From: Branchiostoma floridae
Taxonomy: Eukaryota; Chordata; Leptocardii; Amphioxiformes; Branchiostomatidae
Reading direction: 5' to 3'
Length of the DNA stretch: 62,000 nucleotides
Assembly: GCF_000003815.2 (NCBI RefSeq)
Contig: NC_049987.1
Coordinates: forward strand, 10,236,307 to 10,298,306
This document shows, in pieces, positions 48,994 through 61,700 of the stretch; within the stretch, counting starts at the first letter, position 1; each line of letters begins with the position of its first letter. The notes under the pieces are model-generated. The model ran no database searches. It saw nothing but the letters and a program-made list of their open reading frames with translations, and was not told the origin of the DNA. A program made the translations under genes and the position numbers.

Positions 48994-51900
48994 ATGTCGG
49001 CAACAACAGAAGCTGCCGCTCTCGGGACGGACGCTATCGACGTCGCGACGGCGGTTCCCGTCGATGACGGCAACGGCGACGACGACGCCCTCTCGGGTGT
49101 GGAGGACATCATCTCAGCTATCCTCCCCGGCGCCTGCGAAACGTGGAACGACGCGCAGCACGTCCTGTTCCAACTGGCTTCCATCTGCTTCCTCTTAGCT
49201 TTACTCCTTCCGCAAGTCATAAAACCACACACATGGATTTTCCGTGGGCTTTTGATTCTCGGCTTCATCTTTATGTGCCTGTGGGGTGGGATCGCCGTCT
49301 GTATAACCGACGTCATCGGCTGGTACATCCTCTTCATCGTCATGAACCTAGTACACGTCTCCTACCTTGCCTACGTTCAGCGGGAAGCGGAGTTCGAGAA
49401 GATTCTTGAAGATGTCTATGCGAAAATCTTCCAACCCCTTAAGGTGAGCAATATCCTTTCATAAAGCTTGAACGTTCACATTTGTCCTATGTTGTTTGAG
49501 TATGTTGTTTCTAGTTTGTAAATGGTGGTAACATAGTGATAACATATCCAGAAACTGTCACACAATCACCATAGCGCCATAGACAAACAACGAATCTTTA
49601 CCTGTATGGCCTGTATAACAGCTCTTCCATACAACTCACCTGCTTTTCAGGCACGTGGTGTGGTTATGACTCTTACACAGCTAGCTATGAGCGTTGTGTA
49701 AAGTTTTCTAAGGATGATACCGCTACTGAACCTGGTGGAAAAGGTTTTTTCTAGTAAAAATCATATAGCGTTTCAATGTAACAACCCACTAGTAAATGTC
49801 TCCCTTTTCAATTGCCTCCCCTACAGGTGACTCGTGATACATTTGCTAACCTAGTTGCTGCTAGAGGCAAGATCTTTGAGCTCAAGCAGGGAGACGTTTA
49901 CGCCGTGGAAAAGAGAACGACATCGGAAGATAGGATCGCCATCCTGATCTCTGGAACGTGAGTTGACCATAAGATATATCTCATATTTCATTCAGAATTT
50001 GTTTGTGTCAAAGTCTCTATCAAAGAATCTCTGTTGCATGTTTTGATCATGAGAAATCCTATTCCATTGGCACAGTTATAAAATGTTGATTATACGTTTG
50101 TATTATAGACCAATAATTTTCACCACAAACAGAAGGTCACGTTGAAATTTTCTCTTTTTTCTTTGTACACGCACTAAATACTATAACAATATGTGTACGT
50201 AACACTGTGTTGGACCATGCTTTTAGACATTATAAGATTCTATATTTTCTAAGATGTCTCCTTAATTGCAGTCTAAGGGTTTCGTGTGAGGACCATCTTC
50301 TGCATTACATCTACCCCAACCAGTTCATCGACTCTTGCGAATGGGAAGCCTTCAGGCTCAACCAAGGAAAGCAGTTCCAAGTAAGTCCTTAAACTACACA
50401 TTCTCTTTAAACCCACCCATGTTGTATCCGATCAAAAAGTTAATATCATTTTAAACCTTATCGTTCATTGCATTGAGTATGCATTATATTTCAAAAATAA
50501 CTCTGACTTGACGCACTTATCGAGCACGCCATACTGGTACTATAACTCTGACACAAAACAATTGATGTTAACTCTGTATCATGTATTACTATGTAATACT
50601 TATTTCTCATGGATTGAACCACTCAGCTAAAGTAGCAAAGCGATTAGTCTTGTTCTATAGAACTCTTTATCATAGTTATAAGCAACTGCGTACATAATAG
50701 TCTTGTTCTGTGCATGCATTACTCTAGAATTTGTCATACATTGCACCCGTTACAATCATTGTGCAATAAAGATTGAATTGAATTCACTGTCATGCTGTCC
50801 ATGTATCGGCCTTGTAAAGCACTTGGAGCCCGTCGCAAGATTTGATTTTTATGATTTTCCAGGTGACCATCACCGCTGAGTCTCCCTGCCGGTACATCTG
50901 CTGGCCACGTGAACACCTGAAGTACTACCTGCAGATGGACCCCTTCCTGGACGCCGTGTTCCACAACATCATCGGTAAGGTCTCATCACATCTCAAGCGT
51001 ACTACCATTTTTGTTGAAGACAACGAAATTATCTACTCTTTAATAGTACAAAGCTACAATTTCTTCCAACACAAAGGTTCAATTGTTGACGTCACGTATC
51101 CACAAGATCACGTGTTGATACCATCACGTGTCTAACTCTCGCGAGTTTACGTTCTGAGGTGATTGGTCATCAGTATTGATCCTGAAGAAGGTGACAGTGG
51201 TCGTTACAAAATTGATCCGTGTGTACCTTTGTGTTGGAAGAAAGTTTAGCATTGTACTATATGATTACGACCAACAAAGATGAGCTTCAATGATGATTAT
51301 CTATTCTTCTTTTCGTATGTTTTCGTAAACTCCCGAACCTTGATGATGGAAAACCCGCTATTGACAACAATGCGACGCTTTGAGCAAATCTGCCTTCTTG
51401 GTGGTTTCAGCCTTCTGTAGTAGCATTCTGACATCCATACAATCTCTTTAGCTTTGGTCATACCCCCATTCTACCTGACGGCGCTCTAACACCTAGCGTC
51501 CTAGAGGAATGGGGAACTTACAGGTCAAATATCTTGTCTGACTTAATTTCTAAATATCTTCTTATTCTATCTTGTTCTCCAGGAAAGGACATCATCACTA
51601 AGCTGTACCTGCTGAACGAGCAGCTGATCCGTAAGCCGCCCAAGACCCTGAACATGGTGGACATCCGTAACTCCGTGGCCAGGGACGACCCCACCTTCAC
51701 GATGCAACGTCTCTCCCAACTGGGCAGCCCCGAGGACTTCGCTGCTTTCAAGCCACGTAAGTTGAACTCTAACAGCACACACAAGAACGTCATCCTTTCA
51801 TGTTTACTGAAATTCCGCCTTCGTCTCGTTTCTACATTGTCCTCATTTACAGCTTTTGTTGAAGTCACATGTGCTTCACTGGGCGTTGACTTGCCCAACA

Positions 51901-52607
51901 TTCTGTGTGAAAGTGCGACTGCTTCATGCAAGGAGAGAATCTTAACGTTGAGCTTGGAACAGGGCTATATAAAACAAAGCATTTTAGAGACAGCCGTGCA
52001 CAGTGTAATGACCTGCATGCTTAGTCAGCGACACTGGACATAACACTACAATGAAAGCTGTAAAAGGGGGTTGCCCTTACAAAATTCCCAAAGACAAAAC
52101 CAGCATACAGGGGTGCCATTGTACTTGATCTGGTTTTCTAGGTCGTGGAAGGGAGACCACCTTTTATTAGGTGGGCGGCTACTCTTAGCGAAGAGAGTCC
52201 ACCAGGTAGGAAACAGATCAGACTAGTCTCACAGGGACAGGCAGAAGAAAACGAACGCATTCTCTGCAGGAAATGCTACAGTTTGATTTTCTGATTCCGA
52301 CAAAAATCGCATTCTAAGTCTAGCCCTCCTTTTTACAACATATTTGAATGGTACAAACGTAGTCGTATAACTAGGTTGAACCAATACTTTGGTCTTGCTT
52401 ACTAACATTACTAATCAGTTTGGTGAACCTTGTGCGCTTGACAGCAAAGGACGTACGTGCGTGTATAACATTGTGCGTCTTTTACTGTGGCTGAACAAGG
52501 AACTACGACTTATCAAACTCTGATCTTCTGTTTCAGTGTCGATGCCCGGTGACAAGCCGCCGCCCGGAGGAAGGCCACTGAGTATGTCATTTGAGACGAC
52601 CGTCTAA
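48994..52607 (+). CDS. POPDC: Popeye domain-containing protein B (POPDC-like, 348 aa)
   Basis: Exons are 48994-49443, 49827-49957, 50272-50380, 50863-50974, 51583-51756 and 52537-52607. Borders are GT/AG and phases 0,2,0,1,1 agree, giving 349 codons with stop. There is an acidic N-terminus (about 50 residues, DDGNGDDD) without an N-glycosylation site, and three membrane helices (about 57-73, 80-100, 103-125). A Popeye domain follows, with DRIAILISG, FIDSCEW (212-218) and FQVT (229-232). The cAMP motif DSPE reads DSCE here; Asp, Ser and Glu are kept and Pro is changed. The C-terminus ETTV fits a class I PDZ ligand. It is a diverged tandem paralogue of gene A. cAMP binding is likely but less certain than for A. 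Confidence 0.93.
51165..51290 (+). repeat. retroelement tail shared with Popeye gene A intron
   Basis: CCTGAAGAAGGTGACAGTGG is followed by TGTGTTGGAAGAAAGTTTAGC and CCAACAAAGATGAGCTTC. The last two blocks match 35720-35780 in gene A (TGTGTTGGAGCAAAGTTTAAAC, GCCAACACAGATGAGCTTTC). It lies in the intron before exon 5. Confidence 0.5.
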
Positions 52608-52616
52608 GGAGAAGCA

Positions 52617-52622
52617 AATAAA
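52617..52622 (+). terminator. polyadenylation signal of Popeye gene B (proximal)
   Basis: AATAAA starts 10 bp after the stop codon, which would give a very short 3'UTR. Further AATAAA at 53444-53449 and 53919-53924 may be the signals really used. Confidence 0.3.
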
Positions 52623-53443
52623 GAATCCGGTGTTCGTGGAAGGTCGCCATCTTGTTTCAAAATGGCGTCATCCATCCATCAATGTTGACTAAGTCGACTT
52701 CGTGAAAATTCGAGTCTTGAAATGAAATTATCAGGTTCAAAATACTTTCTTGGATCTAGTCGTGCAGGATAAGACTAAAAATCATCATCCGTGTGTACCA
52801 ATGTGTTTTGTGTTACAATAACATTGTGCCAAGTGCCTCTGTTTCTACTCAGGGGCCAAACGCCTTGTAGACAGATTTTTCGGCAACTTTGTCACAGAGG
52901 CTGTCTTGTAATTAACACTGTACCGATGGATTAGGTTAAACTGTAAATAATTTTATCAAGTTAGAATTGCTTTGAGATCTAGGATGGCGGTGTCTTTGTT
53001 GTTCCTTTTTCTGTCTTAGAGTAGTTTGTTTTTATTTATCTAGCAATCACGCAAAAATGTATTTCTAAGTCTTTCAAATTTACATTTTAACAAGTATCAT
53101 TGAGCAGTCTTGGTCTGATAGTGTGCAGATATGCGTTTCGCATACAGGTATATTTGATATGTGACATCACTGTGACGTCACAACCATCCTATGGCAAGAA
53201 AGCCGTGACATGTTCATGCCCCGTCACATCAATGATGCTGCTTTGGCCTTGCATATCTTTTCGTCCAGTCTGTCTTTTAGAGGTAGATATTTATTCACCA
53301 TTTGCTAAACCAAATCTAAATGCAATTTCTTTAGTCTTGTGCCATTGATCGACTGCTATTTGTAACTGTCATAATCTTTGTAATCTCTGTCAAAAGTTAC
53401 TCCAGACAGTTGATAGAGAAACGTGTTTGGCAGTGTGCTCTGC

Positions 53444-53449
53444 AATAAA
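53444..53449 (+). terminator. polyadenylation signal of Popeye gene B (distal)
   Basis: AATAAA in GCAATAAACTGTC, 0.84 kb past the stop codon. Another lies at 53919-53924. Confidence 0.3.
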
Positions 53450-53949
53450 CTGTCAGGAATATATGACGAACTGCTCACAGATATATTCATGGAAGGATAC
53501 GGGATAAAACTACAAAGAAGTGAAGTAGTGTGAACTAACGATTGCGACAGTAGCGAGGTTTGTGCTGATCATTGACTTGTTATTTTTGTATATTGTCACT
53601 GCTGTACAGATATTGGCATGTTCGGTGTGTTCAAAGAATGAATTTAGTACACTTCTTAGTCAATTTTAGTACGAATAGAATTTACTGCTGACATAAGAAA
53701 CTTTATTTCCAACTCAATATTTATTTCGAAGTGAGATGTAACCGTTGATGAACATTTGCACTTCAAGTGTACATATTTCAGTATTTCATTTGTCACTTCA
53801 AATGTTTTCTATCAGTATTCAGATCAGTGCAACAGTTTTGTCGGAGCTTAGAATTTGTACTAGTTCCGGATGCATACATTACGGTAGTCAGGTGTATGTC
53901 TGTACGAGATTATTCAGGAATAAAGCGTTTGCGTTGAAGATTCTGGCCA

Positions 53950-55055
53950 TGTCGTCTTTGCTGTGTTGCAAAATATATAATATTCTCGTAGTCTGAAATA
54001 CATAGAAGAACATCCTTAAAATTATAGACTCCTTTGAGGGCCTTTTATTTTTTTGGGGGAGGGGAGGGGATCTCTTAAAGGCCTGCTTCCAGCTGGCATC
54101 CACAAGGTTCCATTAGAAAACACCCATCGGCATGGAGATGCTTAAGAACGATTTCACCGGCAGATCTGGACCATATCTTGAAAAATCACAAATCAGCGCT
54201 CTCCCAAAAAAATAATCACCGGCGCTCCTAGCAAATGAGACTTAAGATTCCTCATTTTCACTAAATATAGGAACACTTTCAAACTGTGTTATCTTCCTTC
54301 TGTCAAACTGGCGCAACGAATGACTCAATAAAGAAGTCTATCTATAAACTCTCCACTTAACTGGCGTCAGCATTGCTGAGTCGACAAATGACCACCGTCT
54401 GAGTGTGTTCTTTGCTCCACTGCACACTAAGACATCTTGACGTCAGCCCTACCGGAGTGGATATAATAAACTTAGACACGCATGAGTTAGTGTACATCCT
54501 TAAGGATCATTTTACCTCCCAGGAGACCCGGTATCCTAGCAACGCAATCGCCCGAAGAATTACCCACCCTCGCGAATAATGTTCTAAATTGCCTGGCATT
54601 GTGTGCCCACCGCCGCAATCCCTTATAGTGAATTGCTTTTTTCAGTATGAAGCATAACTTGGATACACTTTGTCAGAATTTCTGTGATAGGGGATTATTT
54701 TGCAGGCGTGTGGGGCGTATGGCTCTACTGGTTTGCCAGTATATTTGTCTGAATAACACGGGTGTCACAATAGATGTAAATCGGAAGTCAACTTATTCTT
54801 CATAATGCGCACTCAACATACACATATAACTTATGATCAGGTGTTCATACATGTAAATAAAACCGGCAAAACATACACGTTCTGCACATGTACAGTAGGT
54901 ACAAGACCGGACTGTAAGATGGGATCCACTCACACAGCCTCTGTACGATCAGATCTTTACGACCGAGTTTGGCTCTCCTCAAACACGAGACCTCCTGCTT
55001 CACGTCTTCGGAGAAGACGTCTCTAACCAAAGCTAATTGTACGTGCTCATTCTTA
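53950..55055. other. intergenic stretch
   Basis: No exon or structured repeat recognised. Confidence 0.35.
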
Positions 55056-55059
55056 CCTC

Positions 55060-55190
55060 AGTCGAAAGAGGATCGAAATAGATGGGAAATGCCTTTCTTA
55101 ACATTACGGTCTGCTAGGGATTCGAACCCAGGACCTCCAGATTCTAAATCAACAACCCCACCAACAAGACCACCCTGCCACAACGCCGCC
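55060..55190 (-). mobile_element. tRNA-derived SINE head
   Basis: The minus strand has TGGCAGGGTGGTCTTGTTGG (55159-55180, A-box-like) and CCTGGGTTCGAATCCCT (about 55115-55132, B box), then GGAAATGCC-type sequence. No acceptor-stem pairing, so not a functional tRNA. Confidence 0.55.
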
Positions 55191-55199
55191 TATCGAACT

Positions 55200-57010
55200 A
55201 TAACAGAAACAAAAGTCTTGATATAATAGTTTCGAACTATATTCTGTATGCTGAAAGTTTCTTCTCATCTTGATGTTGTTCGATCTTCAATTATCTGGCT
55301 ATAATGCAGACACTAGCCTGCCAGAGCGCCAGTACGCAAACTTGAAGTGCAACTGAGACAACAGCCAATGTTTTATGTGCCGCGAATAGCCTCATCAGAG
55401 GGCAACCCTAGACCAGCAGTATGCTTGACACGCCATCTTACGAATTGTTGCTCTATTTATGTCGCCTAGAAGGCTACGATAGACAGACATTTCCTAAGTG
55501 TTCTGTAGGTGGTAGAAAAGTTGTATACAGACCAAATACTATCTTTCCTTTCATAGAAATGTTCATATCAGCAAAAATCCTAAAGATTATAATGGAAGCA
55601 TTGGTGTAGTTGTAATTGCAAGTCGAGTGGTACAGACATGATGAGATAGATGTACAGTCAGGGTATTAACATGTATATTTGTCCCGGACAAATCTGAGCT
55701 ATTCATATTGCGAAGTATAATCTTGACCATGATAAGATTGAGTCGTCGCTCTACGCAATTACAGTGTGCCCAGGGAGCATTTTAACAGCACGTTAACGTT
55801 TCGTAATGGACCCTCTGGGTATTTGCTGACCAAATGACATCAAGATCTCCTGACCTGATCAAGTTACGGTCCAGGGCAGAGATGTGCAAGTCTAGGTAAA
55901 TTTATTACGGGGAAAGCACGCTGGTACTATAACGGGCAGGGCACGACCTATATCCCCTTATAAGGCAATATCCAAGGTCCTAACCGTAAGCGACTTTGCT
56001 GGGATAATAGTTTTATAGTTCACAAAAGGACAAATGAATCTGTTTTGGGTTTCTTTTGTCATTTGGACAAAGCTGACTTTCCAACACAGCAGGTTCGAAA
56101 TCCACTGCAGTATCCTCTCAGAAGAGCCCCTATCGATAGAGCGACTAACTGCAGCGTGTAATCCGCCACTCAAAGAAATTCTCCTTCCTTTTCAAACGTT
56201 TTTACCCGACAACGGTATATATATCCTTCGCCACATGTTTAGCTACTGTGACGCGAAAACACAAGTTTATCAAATTTGAATCATGCAATGTCCGCATATT
56301 TACTTTAAATGGGCGTCTATTATGAATACAATTTACTAGCCTCCAGAAAGAGACCCACCAAAATGCATTATGAACAGTTCCCCTTTTGTTATAACTTCGA
56401 TGCCAATACGCCACTACATGGACCACAAAAGTTGTCTGATTTGCAGAATTGGTACATAGTACATTAACGATATATTTCTCATCTAGACGATTTCTTCGGA
56501 CATATTGCAAATTGCCTCCTAAAATAGACGGCAGGTTTTCTGTTTGCACTGCTTGTAGATTGTTTACCTAGTCCAGAGGACAGGCTGCAATTACAGCACC
56601 ACTTGTGTGTCCAGCTTACGTCCTTTGAAAGGATGATTTATTAATTAGGGCACACATCGCTTGCATAGCTTCGTGGATTTCCGTATACTTTCCGAACTGT
56701 GTGTCTCTTTCACCAATCGTCTCTTTAAGAATTGTCAAGCATAAATATGAAATCAAACAGCAACAAAAAGTCATTTTATTATCATTCGCGTTAATTTTTA
56801 ACATATCTCGATCATATTCTAACCACATAACATATAAAAGGCAACTTATTAGAGCAAAATACAACTTGTGCTCTACAATGAAATTATACATTGTTGTGTT
56901 TAATGCCGTGTATTGAACACCCAAACGTTAACTATCAAAACAAAATGAAATTTTCTTTAACGTTGTTTCCAATTCGTTGTGAATACTTTCAGTAATAAGG
57001 CCGTGTTGAT
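55200..57010. other. intergenic stretch
   Basis: AT-rich. Several frames of 70-115 codons exist on both strands, but none shows family motifs or splice partners. Confidence 0.35.
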
Positions 57011-57016
57011 TTTATT
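57011..57016 (-). terminator. candidate polyadenylation signal of the 397-aa gene
   Basis: TTTATT (AATAAA on the minus strand) lies about 0.5 kb past the stop codon at 57532. Others are present farther on. Confidence 0.3.
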
Positions 57017-57531
57017 ATTTGGATGACATCCCCCGCATACCCCATAACTGATGTGAGCGTGTAAATAAAAAAAAAGTTTGCCTCCCAAAAAATTTGCCTT
57101 CAGTATGAAATCTGAGTCGCCAGGAAGGTTGAACAAATGACTACACAGAGAGAGTATGGTACGTCCAACAATAGATTTGTTCTTTCACACCTTCCTTGAC
57201 TTTAGAATATATTTAAGTATTATTTTTGACAGAAGCATCCATTTTTCAATATTTTCATTTAATCAAGGACATGCATATTCTCATTTTACAGTTGCTTTGT
57301 ACCATTAACAATATGGTAGAAATCTTTCTTTTTGTTTTGGAAACGGGCAAAAATTGATTTGCGCGTGGATATCATCCATACAATCAAATCAACATGGCCA
57401 AAAACATCACGTTACACAATTTCAACATACAATATTGTTTCTGATATTGTCTCACATAATAGGAAATACATTTTCACCAACTTCAATGTTCCTAACGTCA
57501 AAATAAGTTTGCAAACTAAAGAGAAAAATAA

Positions 57532-58725
57532 TCACTTATTATTCGCCGAGTCCTCCATACCCTCAGGCATCAGGGCAGCTTGAAAACACTGTCCACAGTC
57601 GCCATGGCAACCGACGTGCCCCATGATGAAGTCCGAGGGCAGCTTGTTCAGCAGGGATCGCAAGGGGGCGCCATTGGACCGGGTACTGCGCTTCTGGAGT
57701 CCCCTGCGCGGACTTGGAGGTTCTTTTGGTCCGTCCGCTTCACCTGTCGTCTTAGAGATAAAATCTTGGAGATCGTGCATCTTCGCAACTAAAGCCACCT
57801 TAGCGGCATTAAAGGAACTAAAGTCTTCTTCCTGTTTCGTTTCTTTATCACACTTTGCGTCTCGGTCCGATTTTGGATTGATAAGGCCATTGCGAACAGC
57901 ATCTAAGTCCATGTCTCTGTAGTCTTCTGTTTCAGATGATGTTCTCGAGTTGTAGTGAAGTTTGGCGGACAATTCCTTCTCATTCATGGCAATGTCTTCT
58001 TTCGTTTCCTTGTCCAGGAATCTCACAGCGGTACCGTTCTCTTCATTCCCACGTCGCGAGTCAATTTGTACTGGACTCGGGGTCGACTTTTCGGACCGTC
58101 GCATGGCGTAGTCCATACGGTAGTCGTGTTCTTTCAGGGATTCCCTGGATAGCCGGTATCTCGGCGCCACCTCCGCCTGTTCCCGTCGCCACTCCTGCTC
58201 GTACTTCCGCGCTGCTCGCACCGTCGGCTCCAGCTCCGACAGGTGGTGACTCCAAAACCGCGTGCAGTCCGATATGCGCAGTCGGACCACTCCCTTCGAG
58301 TCCAGGGAAGAACACGGCCTCGGCGACTCCCCCTTGGTGTTCATCACAGGCGGCCTTTTCAGCGGCATCCCCTGACAGAAGAAGTCCGGATCTTTCTCTA
58401 TATTTGGTACGCTTGGCGACGACCGCCTCATGCCCTTGCCCACCTGTCTCGGCGACACCCGTACGGGAGACCGCCTGTCCCGAGAGGGTGTCCTCAGCGA
58501 GGGCGAAGACTGCCACCGTCGGATTTTCTCCAAGTTAGGCCTCTCTCTGCCCACAGGCACGAACTGGACATAAGAAATGTGCGAATCTGCTCTCTTAGTG
58601 ATCCCGTGCCGAGAGAAGAACACATTGCTGTCCTGCAAACTTTCTGCTACGCTCAGTCTACCAGGAACGATCGGAACCTCGCCGTGGTAGTTTACATGAC
58701 TGGACTGGACCCGACCTGTTGCCAT
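57532..58725 (-). CDS. hypothetical Ser/Pro/Arg-rich protein, 397 aa, intronless
   Basis: I do not recognise this protein. The uninterrupted minus-strand frame has its first ATG at 58725 (the frame is open for six more codons upstream, without ATG). The N-terminal third is basic and Ser/Pro-rich with RRWQSSPSLRTPSRDRR and RRSSPSVP, which look like phosphorylation or 14-3-3-type sites and are probably disordered. A middle part with RLRISDCTRFW and RAARKYEQEWRREQAE may be helical. The acidic/basic part after about residue 210 is again low in hydrophobics. Near the end, GHVGCHGDCGQCFQ has Cys/His spacing suggestive of a small metal site. No signal peptide or membrane segment. Long frame and biased codon choice argue that it is real. 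Upstream noncoding exons are possible. Confidence 0.75.
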   Translation of the reverse strand: MATGRVQSSHVNYHGEVPIVPGRLSVAESLQDSNVFFSRHGITKRADSHISYVQFVPVGRERPNLEKIRRWQSSPSLRTPSRDRRSPVRVSPRQVGKGMRRSSPSVPNIEKDPDFFCQGMPLKRPPVMNTKGESPRPCSSLDSKGVVRLRISDCTRFWSHHLSELEPTVRAARKYEQEWRREQAEVAPRYRLSRESLKEHDYRMDYAMRRSEKSTPSPVQIDSRRGNEENGTAVRFLDKETKEDIAMNEKELSAKLHYNSRTSSETEDYRDMDLDAVRNGLINPKSDRDAKCDKETKQEEDFSSFNAAKVALVAKMHDLQDFISKTTGEADGPKEPPSPRRGLQKRSTRSNGAPLRSLLNKLPSDFIMGHVGCHGDCGQCFQAALMPEGMEDSANNK

Positions 58726-58749
58726 ACTTGATCTTTTAACCACCAGAAA

Positions 58750-61700
58750 CGGATCTAGTAGCGATCAAGCGAAAGCTCTTTTATGACTGAAACACACTGA
58801 AAGGAGCTTTAGTTCATAAATGAAGCCAAATCTTCTCCAGACAACCTTTGTACCAAATTAATCCACGGACTATTCCGCTGCACCTGCAGATGGATCATCC
58901 CATAACAATCAATAGGGTTTGCTTGTTTAAGCAGATTTAATATTGTACTAAATGATCCGACATGTATATTTTCTGTTATAAAATGTACTATTTAACGAGA
59001 GATGGTAGCATTGGAATAAACCTTTCTTGTGAGTAGGTCGCAAACGGGCTTCTTTTGTCTTCATGTAACGAAGAGGCAACCCCGTAAAATAATGAGCACA
59101 TCCCACAATTGGCTCAATGTTGATGTGATATTTCTGCTGTCGATGACTACCAACGCGTCCCATTGTTTCTTTTACAGCCCGTATTTCGCGGCCGCCATGG
59201 GCACCGGGTGCCTTTGAAATAAAAGCCATCAATAATTAAACAATCCGTCGTGTGGGCAAAATGTGTGTAAACAGTGTGTTTGCCCGCCGGATCTCTGTGG
59301 TATTTATCCATCTTTGATCTGGACGTAAACGTTCTGACGCTGGAGAAATGTGTGAAAAGGCTGTTGAAGTATCGCTCCGCGCCCCCTGCAGCGGGGGAGA
59401 ACATTCGTGCCACCTGTGAATGCAGAACACTTGAGCGCACAGATGTCACAAAGAGAAGTCCGATTTGTTCTTTCCACCGCCCTTTGCGACAAACTTAACT
59501 GAACTTTTCTTCTCCAGAATGTCAGACTTCTTTCAGACGATCAAGGATTCGTGTTGTCCAGAGTAACCCAACTGAATGTCTCGTTTTCTAAAACAGAATC
59601 ACTGAATAAATAGACATGGTGTGGGAAGGGGTGGATGGGTAGTACTGTAACCCAGACAACGCCAATTGTCTTCAACTGAACCACAGATTTCTAACGGAAA
59701 AATCTGTTTGCTTTAACTCCCATTTTACTTCGATTGAATTCATATTACATAGAATCCATTTGCCTCACAAAGCCAAGCCCAGTTCTAAAGCATGCCCCCT
59801 CCCCTGCATCATAGTGTTTAACACATTATTACGGCTTTGGACGTTTACCAACGTTCTCCAACGCAAATACACAACGTTTGGTCAACGAAAAGAAAAGGAA
59901 TTTTTACAGTTACTAATTCAGCCTAACCCACAGTTGGTTATACTAAATGTATACGTAACACACTGATTCACCACGGAGCTTTGGGGGTTATATCAATATC
60001 ATAAACCTATAAATTTGCCAATATCACCGATAAAACTTCGCATAACGGTAACCGTGTAAACAATAGCTTATCAAATTCACGGCGTTGTGTCAAATTTATC
60101 TTTCTAGTTCTGTATTGCATGTGTAACACATATGGCGACGTATTTTGTGACAGTTGTAATGTACGAAAGACTTCCATTTTACCACGTATTGGCCTGTAAT
60201 TAAAATAGTACCTGATTCTGGCCAAAACCACGTGCTGTTTACGGTGGTCCTTGATCCACAGCAGTTAAGTAATCGACTATTTATAGTCAATGTAGCACCC
60301 GGGAGAATAGGGCACAAAGTTGACACTGTCAAAGAATTTAACGTGAGTACAATTGAGCACAAACAGAGGCAGAAAATGAACTTTAAAAATGTTACTAGGT
60401 GTCACACTGCTGACAGCACGTTCGGTACACACTATACGTGACCGGGGACAAGTAAAGTTGTATCGGACCGGATGTGAGTTCACATGAACGACCAATATTT
60501 TCACCCAATGACAATGTTTTCAGTGCTCAAATACACGTTTATACATAATATATCTAAATGTGATATCTATACTATATTATATGAAAGAGTAAAGGTACAA
60601 AGTCATTACTTGTAGCTTTGCTGGTGGAGAATGGGGAAAATAAAACAACTTGCTATGCTACCACTTAAGCTGAAATGCATGATTTCTCTCCTTAAAACAA
60701 ATGTGCGCGAGTTCACAGAGTTTTGCCGTGCAATACTGTCTAAGGATGTCAGAATACCTACAAATAATATCATGATTCGTTTTCAATCTTATTGAATATT
60801 GAAATGATCATGAAATCAGAAGAGAGACTTGACATTTTTATTGTCTTAGAACACCAAATCTGAGATTCATTATAGTCGAAATCGACAATCCACAAGAAAC
60901 GTAGATCAGACTACAGTTGGACCATTTAATGATATAACAGTGTCGATGCTACAAGACTACTCCACTTATATCTTCAGACTGTGCAAAGCATGTGTTAGGA
61001 CCCTCCGATTCAGGAAATGGATTTTCCACAATGTGCTTTCAATGTTTTCCATAGTAATAGTGGCATAGAAACGTGGTTAAGAATAGAATGGACGCAAATA
61101 TTACTATACGTTGAAACATTCAAAGCTGCTTAGCTTTTAAGCTTTGCAAACAGGGAAGATGGTGTTTACTTGATACTAGGTAACACACTTAATAGTAGAA
61201 GCTTTTGTGATCGACGGAAACCGCACCGCCACTGATCAGAATATGTCTTAATGTTGGCTCAAAATGTATATTTTATAGCAAGAAAGACTAAATCAACAGC
61301 TGTATATATTGATTCCAATGTATTTACAATTCAGACCCTTCTTGAGTTTACCACTTTGCCGATGTGTTTATTCTTGACTCTGTCAATCGTTGTGGCAAAA
61401 ACGTGTACATGTCTCATAAAGACAGCTCTACATCAAATTTTGAAGAAGAACGTTAGCTCCACTGTCCATGGCCAGGGGAAACTGTAGTGTCTGATACTAA
61501 AAAGGTACTCGTAACAGCAGTTACACCAAGTTGCTTCGAATTTTTTCTATGTGCTACAGTACTCATACCACTCATCACTCTCAAGTTTGCATGGTGGCGT
61601 TTTCGTGTGAACCGTTAGATGGCGCGCGCGCATGGTGTATGTCCGAATCGGACAATGATTTGACTGAAGGCACTGAAACGCTACTCCACTATATTGCACA

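Noticed and set aside
57936-58538. 200-codon plus-strand ORF antisense to the 397-aa gene
   Set aside because: Pro/Ala/Ser-rich shadow of the GC-rich coding strand; the minus frame is longer and complete.
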